Source: an uncultured Thermoanaerobacteraceae bacterium (GTDB lineage: Bacteria > Bacillota > DSM-12270 > Thermacetogeniales > Thermacetogeniaceae). From it: a stretch of 5,909 nucleotides of DNA. Where the stretch lies: the NCBI GenBank assembly GCA_937914965.1, contig CALGIY010000234.1, positions 1 through 5,909 of the forward strand, in the 5' to 3' direction. Shown one piece after another: positions 1 through 5,208 of the stretch. Position 1 is the first letter of the stretch. Every line of letters begins with the position of its first letter. The notes under the pieces are model-generated. The model was not told where the DNA came from, did no database searches, and was given only the letters and a program-made list of their open reading frames with translations. The translations under genes and the position numbers were made by a program.

Positions 1-303
1 GTTCCTTCAGCTGAGCGGGGGGCGCGCTTCCGCTGTGTAATAGCGGTAGTCACCCCACAAGGACGGGAATTCTTAAGTGAGGGTATTTGTGAAGGGATGA
101 TCACTTCTAGTCTACGTGGTACAAAAGGTTTTGGTTATGATCCCCTCTTTCTCATCCCCTCGCTGGGAAAAACTTTTGCAGAACTGGGGTCCGGAGTAAA
201 AAACCAGCTCAGCCACCGTGCCCAGGCCATGCGGGCTGCCCGGGATATACTGGCCCGCCTGCTGGAGGATGGTGTGGATGAAGGTTGCGGATCGGTGTCC
301 TGA
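1..303 (+). CDS. rdgB: XTP/dITP pyrophosphatase (RdgB/HAM1 family), 3' part only
   Basis: The reading frame is open from the first base, so the N-terminal part of the gene lies outside the window; 100 C-terminal residues are visible. The family hydrolyses non-canonical purine triphosphates (XTP, dITP, ITP) to the monophosphate and pyrophosphate, keeping deaminated bases out of DNA and RNA in the cytoplasm. Family signatures seen are ERGARFRC (visible residues 5-12), the nucleotide-binding GFGYDP (43-48) followed by LFLIPSLGKTFAEL, and the C-terminal SHRAQA (71-76). The frame runs on about 24 residues past SHRAQA and overlaps the next gene by 19 nt, which suggests co-transcription and coupled translation. 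In Bacillus subtilis the orthologue ysnA sits between rph and ysnB, so rph may lie just upstream. The family assignment is secure; only the missing 5' end is unknown. Confidence 0.96.
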   Translation, partial: VPSAERGARFRCVIAVVTPQGREFLSEGICEGMITSSLRGTKGFGYDPLFLIPSLGKTFAELGSGVKNQLSHRAQAMRAARDILARLLEDGVDEGCGSVS

Positions 304-758
304 GTGATTCCCACGGCAAATTGAAAAAGGCAGAAGAGGCTCTGCAGAGGATTGGAGATATCGAGCTGCTGCTTCACGCTGGTGACTACTACGAAGATGC
401 CCTTCGGCTTGGAAAAACCTTTGGGGTAAAGGTGAAAGGGGTTGCCGGCAACTGCGACAGTTACGCACCTGGGCCTGTAGAAGAGCTGTTGGAGATCGAT
501 GGTTACCGTATTTACCTTACCCATGGTCACCTTTTCGGTGTCAAGCAGAGTCTGGCAAGGCTTTATAGACGGGCTGAGGATCTTGGCGCTGATATAGTTA
601 TCTACGGTCATACGCATGTGCCCCATCAAGAGGAAAAAAACGGCATTCTCTTCTTGAATCCTGGGAGCATCGCCTGGCAGCGACTTCCCGGACAGTACAG
701 CTTTGCTGTGCTGGAATTTCACCAATCCGGATATACAGTTGAGACCTGCGAATTGTAA
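285..758 (+). CDS. ysnB: YfcE/YsnB-family metallophosphoesterase (phosphodiesterase)
   Basis: This is a complete 157-residue protein, a normal length for the small MJ0936/YfcE branch of calcineurin-like phosphoesterases, which bind two divalent metals and cleave phosphodiesters in vitro; the physiological substrate is generally not known. The metal-binding motifs are all present: D8 and H10 in LSDSHG, D34 in HAGDYYED, N56 in GNCDS, H80 in THGH, and H109/H111 in YGHTHVPH, followed by the NPGS turn (125-128). The start is a TTG codon inside the 3' end of rdgB. A TGA lies two codons upstream in frame, so no earlier start exists, and MRIGVLSDSHG is the expected N-terminus for the family. A GGAGG at 264-268 is far from the start, while GAAGG directly abuts it, so initiation probably depends on ribosomes finishing rdgB. 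The rdgB-ysnB order matches Bacillus ysnA-ysnB. No terminator follows, so readthrough into the tRNA cluster is possible. Confidence 0.93.
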   Translation: MRIGVLSDSHGKLKKAEEALQRIGDIELLLHAGDYYEDALRLGKTFGVKVKGVAGNCDSYAPGPVEELLEIDGYRIYLTHGHLFGVKQSLARLYRRAEDLGADIVIYGHTHVPHQEEKNGILFLNPGSIAWQRLPGQYSFAVLEFHQSGYTVETCEL

Positions 759-821
759 AGTGTCCTTATGCCTGCATGCCTGTGGAAAAGGTTCAGACAG
801 CAGATTGGTTAGAATAAGATA

Positions 822-850
822 TTGAAAGAGATCGGCAAACATGCTATACT
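822..850 (+). promoter_or_regulatory. sigma-A-type promoter for the tRNA cluster
   Basis: A -35 box TTGAAA (822-827) is separated by exactly 17 nt from a -10 box TATACT (845-850). Transcription would start near 857, about 11 nt before the tRNA-Pro gene, which fits a stable-RNA promoter with a very short 5' leader. The rest of the 759-821 gap after ysnB shows no gene and no clear terminator. Confidence 0.8.
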
Positions 851-866
851 AAATTTTGCGTAAAGT

Positions 867-944
<78 letters not shown>

Positions 945-957
945 TTTAAGAAAACTC

Positions 958-986
958 TTGGATGCATCTTAGAGTTATGCTAAAAT
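958..986 (+). promoter_or_regulatory. candidate internal promoter before tRNA-Gly
   Basis: A TTGGAT -35-like box (958-963) lies 17 nt before TAAAAT (981-986), and a TG one base upstream of the -10 (978-979) makes it an extended -10 promoter. The start would fall near 993, about 13 nt before tRNA-Gly. It would let tRNA-Gly and tRNA-Arg be made independently of tRNA-Pro. A weak hairpin AACTCT/AGAGTT (953-958 with 971-976) overlaps it but has no T-run, so it is not a terminator. Confidence 0.55.
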
Positions 987-1005
987 GGAATCAGAAGATA
1001 TTCAT

Positions 1006-1079
1006 GCGGGTGTAGCTCATCGGTAGAGCCCTGGCCTTCCAAGCCAGTCGAGTGGGTTCGATTCCCATCACCCGCTCCA
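1006..1079 (+). tRNA. tRNA-Gly (anticodon TCC)
   Basis: This is a 74-nt cloverleaf with encoded CCA. The acceptor arms GCGGGTG (1006-1012) and CACCCGC (1069-1075) pair perfectly, followed by discriminator T1076 and CCA at 1077-1079. The anticodon stem CTGGC/GCCAG encloses the loop CTTCCAA, with anticodon TCC at 1038-1040 reading GGA/GGG glycine codons. The T-loop region GGTTCGATTCC is canonical. Only 8 nt separate it from the tRNA-Arg gene, so the two are cut from one precursor. Confidence 0.98.
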
Positions 1080-1087
1080 TTTTATTT

Positions 1088-1164
1088 GTCCCAGTAGCTC
1101 AGTTGGATAGAGCAACAGACTTCTAATCTGTAGGTCGGGGGTTCGAATCCCTCCTGGGACGCCA
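1088..1164 (+). tRNA. tRNA-Arg (anticodon TCT)
   Basis: This is a 77-nt cloverleaf with encoded CCA. The acceptor arms GTCCCAG (1088-1094) and CTGGGAC (1154-1160) pair perfectly, with discriminator G1161 and CCA at 1162-1164. The anticodon stem ACAGA/TCTGT encloses the loop CTTCTAA, with anticodon TCT at 1122-1124 reading AGA/AGG. It is the last gene of the cluster and is followed within 12 nt by an intrinsic terminator. A degenerate copy of its 3' half lies 128 nt downstream. Confidence 0.98.
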
Positions 1165-1175
1165 GTGAATAAGTG

Positions 1176-1209
1176 GGCAAGGCTTCTTGTAGAGGCGCTT
1201 GCCATTTTT
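1176..1209 (+). terminator. intrinsic terminator of the tRNA cluster
   Basis: GGCAAG (1176-1181) pairs with CTTGCC (1198-1203). The stem continues inward as GCTTC/GAGGC (1182-1186 with 1192-1196, one G-T pair) with G1197 bulged and a TTGTA loop. The hairpin is followed by A and five T residues (1205-1209). The position right behind tRNA-Arg fits a Rho-independent end for the tRNA transcript. Confidence 0.85.
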
Positions 1210-1248
1210 GTTATTGTATATAATAAGTGGCAAGTACTATGATTGATG

Positions 1249-1292
1249 TTACAATTTATCGGTCGGGAGTTTGAATCCATCCTGGAACGCCT
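1249..1292 (+). pseudogene. decayed 3'-half copy of the tRNA-Arg gene
   Basis: Bases 1261-1300 match 1133-1172 (T-arm, 3' acceptor strand, CCA position and 8 nt of flank) at 34 of 40 positions with no gaps, at a constant offset of 128 nt. Weaker similarity continues upstream through the anticodon-loop region (from 1249). The copy cannot work: there is no 5' acceptor strand, the T-stem has two adjacent mismatches, the invariant C of the T-loop is T (1272), and CCA has become CCT. After a 2-nt shift the likeness continues into GGCAAGG (1306-1312), the 5' arm of the first terminator, but no 3' arm follows. It is best read as a relic of a tandem duplication of the tRNA-Arg-terminator unit. A scar from past tRNA-targeted integration is the alternative. 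Confidence 0.7.
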
Positions 1293-1345
1293 GGGAATAA
1301 ATAATGGCAAGGGTTTGTAAGGGTAGGTAGGCTGTTGCGCATTAG

Positions 1346-1375
1346 TTGCACCTGACAGTAAAAGGATGGTAAAAT
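1346..1375 (+). promoter_or_regulatory. sigma-A-type promoter for the DEAD-box helicase gene
   Basis: TTGCAC (1346-1351) and TAAAAT (1370-1375) are separated by 18 nt. The start would be near 1382, giving a short leader of about 20 nt that contains the ribosome binding site GGGAGG (1392-1397), 5 nt before the ATG at 1403. The leader is too short for the long cold-shock-type 5' untranslated regions known from some DEAD-box helicase genes. Confidence 0.65.
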
Positions 1376-1402
1376 ACTCTCATGTAAGTAAGGGAGGAAA
1401 AT

Positions 1403-2827
1403 ATGCTAACATTTCATGAACTAGGATTAAGTCCCAAGGTGCTGCAGTCAGTTAACAAAATGGGTTTTGAGGAAACAACTCCCATTCAACAGCAGGCCAT
1501 TCCCATTGCTCTGCAGGGCAAGGATCTGATCGGACAGGCTCAGACTGGAACCGGAAAGACAGCGGCCTTTGGTATTCCAATGGTAGAGCGATTTGACGTT
1601 AACAAGGAACAGATTCAGGGAATTGTGGTTACCCCGACACGGGAATTGGCCATTCAGGTGGCTGAGGAATTGTATAAAATCGGGCAATTTAAGGGAATCA
1701 CCTCCTTACCGATTTATGGCGGGCAGAGTATTGAGCGCCAGATCAAGGCGTTACGGAAAAGGCCGCATATTATTGTCGGAACACCCGGTCGTTTGTTAGA
1801 TCATATACGGCGGAGGACGATTCGCCTACAAAAGATTGAGGTTGTTGTGCTGGATGAGGCTGATGAGATGCTTAACATGGGCTTTATCGAAGATATCCAG
1901 AAGATTTTACAGGAAACACCTGTCGAACGGCAGACCCTGTTTTTTTCTGCGACCATGCCCAAATCGCTCCAGAAGATTGCCCAGCGTTTTATGAAGGAGC
2001 CAGAAATGATCGGTATCCAGCCCAAAGAACTGACCGTACCCAGCACTGAGCAGTATTACATGGAAGTCTATGATAATAAGAAGTTCAGCGTGCTCTGTCG
2101 ATTGCTGGACATCCAGTCGCCGGAACTGGCGATCGTCTTCGTGCGCACCAAGCGGCGGGTTGACGAGATTTCTGAAGCCCTAAAGAATCGGGGATACTCG
2201 GCAGAAAGAATACATGGCGACCTAACACAGTCGATGCGGGATACTGTGATGCGGCAATTTCGGGAAGGGATAATTGATACGTTGGTGGCCACTGATGTGG
2301 CGGCCAGGGGGTTGGACATCAGTGGGGTGACCCATGTTTACAACTTTGACATTCCTCAAGATCCAGAAAGTTATGTGCACCGGATCGGCCGGACGGGGCG
2401 TCTCGGAAAATCTGGACAGGCCATAACCTTCGTAACGCCAAGGGAATTGAATCATCTGAAGGTGATTGAATCTTTGACCAGACGGAAAATACCGCGTAAG
2501 CCTGTTCCAACCAGTACTGAAGCAATTGCTGGCCAGCAGCACTTGATTATGGAGAAGTTGCTGCAAGTAGCTGAATCAACCGAAATCGATCTGTACCGAG
2601 GGTTCGCCAAGGAACTGCTGGAGGAAACCGATTCGGTTACCCTGTTAGCGGCAGCCTTGAAGATGCTTACCAAGGAACCTGAACCTGTGCCAGTAACACT
2701 AACGGAAGATCGGCCATTTAAGGGGAAAAAGCCCAAGAACGCACGCTTTAACCGAGGCGGCAAGGGGTGGGAAGGTCGCTCCAAGCGCTCTACCTCTCGG
2801 AGGGGCAGAAGAGATACTAAAAAATAA
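1403..2827 (+). CDS. cshA: DEAD-box ATP-dependent RNA helicase, CshA-like
   Basis: This 474-residue cytoplasmic RNA helicase would unwind short RNA duplexes with ATP. The full core set is present: Q motif (F4 with [10 protein letters not shown], 21-30), motif I AQTGTGKT (46-53), Ia PTRELA (78-83), Ib TPGR (127-130), II DEAD (151-154), III SAT (182-184), IV around IVFVRTK (244-250), [11 protein letters not shown] (296-305) and [10 protein letters not shown] (326-333). Residues about 375-425 form a helical segment like the dimerisation region of CshA, and the last 35 residues hold 16 Lys/Arg against 2 acidic residues, an RNA-binding tail. I see no separate DbpA-type RNA-binding domain. The wording of the core ([34 protein letters not shown]) closely recalls Bacillus CshA, which in that organism associates with RNA-degradation enzymes and ribosome biogenesis; that role here is inferred. 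The start has GGGAGG 5 nt upstream. The gene has its own promoter and terminator, so it is monocistronic. Confidence 0.95.
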   Translation: MLTFHELGLSPKVLQSVNKMGFEETTPIQQQAIPIALQGKDLIGQAQTGTGKTAAFGIPMVERFDVNKEQIQGIVVTPTRELAIQVAEELYKIGQFKGITSLPIYGGQSIERQIKALRKRPHIIVGTPGRLLDHIRRRTIRLQKIEVVVLDEADEMLNMGFIEDIQKILQETPVERQTLFFSATMPKSLQKIAQRFMKEPEMIGIQPKELTVPSTEQYYMEVYDNKKFSVLCRLLDIQSPELAIVFVRTKRRVDEISEALKNRGYSAERIHGDLTQSMRDTVMRQFREGIIDTLVATDVAARGLDISGVTHVYNFDIPQDPESYVHRIGRTGRLGKSGQAITFVTPRELNHLKVIESLTRRKIPRKPVPTSTEAIAGQQHLIMEKLLQVAESTEIDLYRGFAKELLEETDSVTLLAAALKMLTKEPEPVPVTLTEDRPFKGKKPKNARFNRGGKGWEGRSKRSTSRRGRRDTKK

Positions 2828-2880
2828 TTTGTGTATGTGACACCACCAGGAGTTCGGGAATAGTGGAAACGCCAAGAGTA

Positions 2881-2919
2881 ATGGCAAAGGACTGCGATAT
2901 GTGCCTTTGCCATTTTTTT
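2881..2919 (+). terminator. strong intrinsic terminator after the helicase gene
   Basis: ATGGCAAAGG (2881-2890) pairs perfectly over 10 bp with CCTTTGCCAT (2904-2913) around a 13-nt loop, followed by a run of T through 2919. On the minus strand the hairpin is followed by mixed sequence rather than T residues, so it should act mainly in the helicase direction. The preceding 2828-2880 stretch shows nothing else. Confidence 0.92.
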
Positions 2920-2934
2920 ATAGGAAAATATATA

Positions 2935-2983
2935 CAGGTGCCAGGCACCTGGGGGAAACTGGGAGTTCCAGCCAGTTTTCCTC
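2935..2983. repeat. compact double-hairpin palindromic element, REP-like candidate
   Basis: Two inverted repeats lie back to back between the convergent helicase and beta-CASP genes. The first is CAGGTGCCAGGCACCTG (2935-2951), a perfect 8-bp palindrome around a single A. The second is a 12-bp stem, 2951-2962 with 2972-2983, containing two G-T pairs and a 9-nt loop. Neither is followed by a T-run on either strand, so they are not standard terminators. Placement between two stop codons and small size resemble dispersed palindromic repeats, but only one copy is visible here, so repeat status is inferred. Transcripts of the minus-strand gene would carry it in their 3' end, where it could protect RNA or help end transcription. 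Confidence 0.5.
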
Positions 2984-3043
2984 TATTTTGCTATGGTGCC
3001 GTTTCTGTTCTTGTTTTTTCCAACGACTAACCACCAACCATCA

Positions 3044-4648
3044 TTACGGGATGGCGATTCTCTCCTCGAGTTCCTGCATGATTTCATCGAGCGCTCTTAG
3101 CTCTTCATCCTCGTATTCTTCCGCTAGAAGGTCTTTCTTTAAACCAGCGAGCTTTTCCTCCAGTTGGTCAATAGACTTGAGCAGCTGTTGTTGTTTGTCG
3201 AATAAATCTAAAGAAAGGGGTTCGGTAACCCCAATCAACTCGGGTTCTGTGGGTTTGATTAGGTATTCTTCGTTGAATTTTGGAATACTGGTAGGGATAC
3301 CGGTTTTTTGTGTGATTAGTTCGGCAATAGCTGCGGATTCATGAGCTTCTCCGTGAACCACAAAGATGCGTCGGGGCTGTCCTGTAAAGCCGTTTATCCA
3401 GTTTAAAATCCCTGGCTGGTCGGTATGAGCCGAAAAACCGGGGAGGGAGTGGATTTTAGCGGCAACATTGATTACTTCACCCATGATTTTTACCTTTTTG
3501 GCCCCCTCTAAAATACGTCGGCCAAGTGTTCCTTCAGCCTGGAACCCTATAAAGATTACTGCAGACTCTGGGCGCCAGAGGTTGTGCTTCAGGTGGTGCT
3601 TGATCCTGCCGGCATCGCACATCCCGCTGGCGGAAATGATGACAGCGCCTCCCTTGTAGTTGTTGAGTGCTCTAGACTCATCTACGCTGCGCACTAAGCT
3701 TAAACCGGGGAAATATAAGGGGTCATCCCCCTTGGATAATAACTCAAGTGTTTCTTGGTCATAACATTCTTTAGCGTCTCTAAAAATTTCGGTAGCTGAT
3801 ACTGCCAGAGGACTGTCAATAAACACTGGGATCTGAGGCAGTTCGCCGCTTTCCACCATCGCGTTAAGAGCATAAAGGATCTGCTGTGTTCTTCCCACTG
3901 CGAAAGCAGGAATGATGACATTCCCTCTATTCATTATTGTATCCAGAATAATTTCTTTAAGATGTGCAGTTTGATCGGAGATCGATTCATGGATGCGGTT
4001 TCCGTAGGTTGATTCGACCAGAAGGTAATCGGCAGAGGTTATTTGAAATGGGTCTCTGACGATGGCGGTACCGGTATTGCCCAGGTCGCCGCTGAAAACG
4101 ATTTTTGTTTCCTCATCTCCATCCTGGATCCAGACCTCAATGATGGAAGATCCCAGAATATGACCGGCATCCAGGAAGCGTACCCTTACCTGTTCATTCA
4201 GCTGAACCTCTTCTCCATAGGAGACCGGCTGAAAGCACTGCAGGCAGTTGATGGCATCCACTACTGTGTAAAGTGGTGGGTGGGGCTTTTCCCCGCGGCG
4301 TTTGGCCTTGCGAGCTTTCCACTCTGCCTCAAGTTCCTGGATATGGCCGCTGTCCGGAAGCATGACCTTGCAGAGGTCTAGAGTAGCACTTGTGGTCAGC
4401 ACCTTTCCTCGAAAGCCTAATTTATAAAAGCGTGGAATTAGCCCGGAGTGATCAATGTGAGCATGAGTGAGGAGAATGTAGTCGATGGTATTGAGCGGTA
4501 CTAAAGGTTTGCGGTAGTTGATTGCGCGTAGTTCCTTCTTTCCCTGGAACATACCGCTGTCCACAAGCAGCCTCATGTTATCAGTTTCTAGGAGGTAGCA
4601 TGATCCGGTAACAGTACCGACTCCCCCTCGAAAGGTTAATTTCGCCAT
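3044..4648 (-). CDS. MBL-fold beta-CASP hydrolase with RMMBL domain, predicted RNA-processing nuclease
   Basis: With the preferred start this is a 534-residue cytoplasmic protein of the metallo-beta-lactamase/beta-CASP superfamily (the YSH1/CPSF73-like bacterial group), whose characterised relatives are zinc-dependent RNA endo- or exonucleases. Zinc ligands are visible: HAHIDH (62-67), H163 in DAGHILGSS, and D188 in SGDLG. The beta-CASP signatures follow: E212 in VESTYG, PAFAVGRTQ (247-255), H408 in FSAHTD and H432 in VVHGEAH, the last two in the RMMBL part. The segment from about 481 to the end is charged and helical (LLKSIDQLEEKLAGLKKDLL), probably a short coiled coil. It differs from RNase J in sequence layout, so rnj is not assigned. 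The start at 4648 gives the family-typical MAKLTFRGGVGTVTGSCYLL and has GGGGGA nearby; an upstream in-frame ATG at 4693 (15 residues more, AAGGA 12 nt away) is less likely. It is convergent with the helicase gene. Substrate and role are unknown. Confidence 0.92.
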   Translation of the reverse strand: MAKLTFRGGVGTVTGSCYLLETDNMRLLVDSGMFQGKKELRAINYRKPLVPLNTIDYILLTHAHIDHSGLIPRFYKLGFRGKVLTTSATLDLCKVMLPDSGHIQELEAEWKARKAKRRGEKPHPPLYTVVDAINCLQCFQPVSYGEEVQLNEQVRVRFLDAGHILGSSIIEVWIQDGDEETKIVFSGDLGNTGTAIVRDPFQITSADYLLVESTYGNRIHESISDQTAHLKEIILDTIMNRGNVIIPAFAVGRTQQILYALNAMVESGELPQIPVFIDSPLAVSATEIFRDAKECYDQETLELLSKGDDPLYFPGLSLVRSVDESRALNNYKGGAVIISASGMCDAGRIKHHLKHNLWRPESAVIFIGFQAEGTLGRRILEGAKKVKIMGEVINVAAKIHSLPGFSAHTDQPGILNWINGFTGQPRRIFVVHGEAHESAAIAELITQKTGIPTSIPKFNEEYLIKPTEPELIGVTEPLSLDLFDKQQQLLKSIDQLEEKLAGLKKDLLAEEYEDEELRALDEIMQELEERIAIP

Positions 4649-4794
4649 ATTGTGATCCCCCAATTCTTTGACATTTTCTAAGTTATTCAGCATTTACGCT
4701 GAAATTCCTTTTTAACGGTCGCTGTGCATCGTGAATATGCAAGAAAAAAATTGTTCAGGGGAAAATAAGGGGAAAGACTTAAGGGAGGCTAGTT
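4649..4794. other. divergent intergenic region
   Basis: This region separates the minus-strand beta-CASP gene from the plus-strand small gene and must hold at least the minus-strand promoter, but I could not find a convincing -35/-10 pair on either strand. It contains an inverted repeat TTCAGC/GCTGAA (4686-4691 with 4698-4703) that straddles the upstream alternative ATG at 4693, an A-run at 4742-4750, and the strong ribosome binding site AAGGGAGG (4781-4788) of the small gene. Confidence 0.4.
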
Positions 4795-4995
4795 ATGGAA
4801 CAGGGACAGATGATCGAACAGATTCTAAGATTTGTAGGGGAGCACCAGGAGTCACAGGCAAGTGTTGCTGTTTGCCGCAGGAGTTTAGGATACTACCCGG
4901 AAGAATTGGATCGCCGTACCCTGACCGATCTCCGGCAGAGGTTGGAAGATGCGGGGCAGGATGAAGTGGAAGCCTGTTACTACATTATAATGTAA
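4795..4995 (+). CDS. small acidic protein of unknown function (66 residues)
   Basis: I do not recognise this protein. It is supported as a real gene by AAGGGAGG (4781-4788) 6 nt before the ATG, by an in-frame TAA at 4780-4782 that leaves this ATG as the start, and by its place in a gap between two good genes. The 66 residues contain 13 acidic and 7 arginine residues and no lysine, asparagine or tryptophan, with two cysteines (27 and 61). It has no signal peptide or membrane segment, so it should be cytoplasmic. Residues 2-18 and 36-53 look helical, and the end CYYIIM is hydrophobic. The pattern of two helices, a loop and a terminal strand could suit a very small winged-helix-like fold, but this is speculation. 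No terminator is visible between it and the degV leader, and no clear promoter in front. Confidence 0.72.
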   Translation: MEQGQMIEQILRFVGEHQESQASVAVCRRSLGYYPEELDRRTLTDLRQRLEDAGQDEVEACYYIIM

Positions 4996-5081
4996 CCCAT
5001 CCTAACCCCTCGTGACTTTGGCGACAAGGACACCCATTTTATTCATTGATAAATCCCTATACTTTCCACCTCAACTTGTAC

Positions 5082-5087
5082 TATAAT
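5082..5087 (+). promoter_or_regulatory. candidate -10 box for the DegV-family gene
   Basis: A perfect TATAAT sits at 5082-5087, but no good -35 box is found 16-18 nt upstream (the bases there read like ATACTT), and the nearby TG is too far away for a strict extended -10. If used, transcription would start near 5094 and give a leader of about 107 nt. The preceding 4996-5080 stretch has no gene and no clear terminator; it includes a TATACT at 5058-5063 without a suitable partner. Confidence 0.45.
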
Positions 5088-5118
5088 TAGCTTGGAGTTT
5101 ACTATTACTCTTTGCTGA

Positions 5119-5170
5119 CAGGATCTTTTGTTTCCTGGGGCATGTGCGATTTCGCTGGGAGCACATAGGA
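5119..5170 (+). promoter_or_regulatory. structured 5' leader of the DegV-family gene, possible alternative hairpins
   Basis: TCCTG (5133-5137) can pair with upstream CAGGA (5119-5123) around a 9-nt loop. Alternatively TCCT (5133-5136) can pair with AGGA (5167-5170) as the base of a hairpin whose main stem is ATGTGC/GCACAT (5142-5147 with 5161-5166). The two pairings exclude each other. I recognise no known riboswitch class and no intrinsic terminator, and the ribosome binding site of the gene lies downstream of the structure. Short stems of this kind can arise by chance. Confidence 0.35.
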
Positions 5171-5184
5171 CAAGAAGGGATTAT

Positions 5185-5208
5185 ATGAGGGGGTATATGG
5201 ATGGGTAA
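5185..5208 (+). CDS. possible 7-codon leader ORF overlapping the degV start
   Basis: An ATG at 5185 opens a frame encoding MRGYMDG and stops with TAA at 5206-5208, overlapping the DegV-family ATG (5201) by 8 nt in another frame. It has its own Shine-Dalgarno-like AAGGGA (5175-5180), 4 nt upstream. If translated it could couple or limit initiation at the main start, whose GAGGGGG (5187-5193) lies inside this mini-ORF. It may equally be chance. Confidence 0.25.
   Translation: MRGYMDG

Noticed and set aside
135..842. 235-codon minus-strand ORF across rdgB and ysnB
   Set aside because: It lies opposite two overlapping genes with complete family motifs, shows no motif of its own and would run against the reading direction of the cluster.
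953..976. Hairpin AACTCT/AGAGTT between tRNA-Pro and tRNA-Gly as a terminator
   Set aside because: The stem is only 6 bp with a 12-nt loop and there is no T-run after it; it overlaps a better-supported promoter.
1068..1310. 80-codon minus-strand ORF containing [20 protein letters not shown]
   Set aside because: It is the antisense of the tRNA-Arg gene and its remnant. This peptide is a familiar false protein created wherever such a tRNA is translated backwards.
2901..3344. 147-codon plus-strand ORF rich in serine and cysteine
   Set aside because: It begins inside the helicase terminator and continues antisense to the beta-CASP gene; its serine-rich composition reflects the complement of the acidic coiled-coil tail.
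4731..4964. 77-codon plus-strand ORF overlapping the small gene in another frame
   Set aside because: It has no suitable ribosome binding site, while the 4795 frame has AAGGGAGG at ideal spacing.
4996..5080. Terminator or regulatory site after the small gene
   Set aside because: No stem of useful length followed by T residues could be drawn, and the TTGATA at 5046 is not at a usable distance from either TATACT (5058) or TATAAT (5082).
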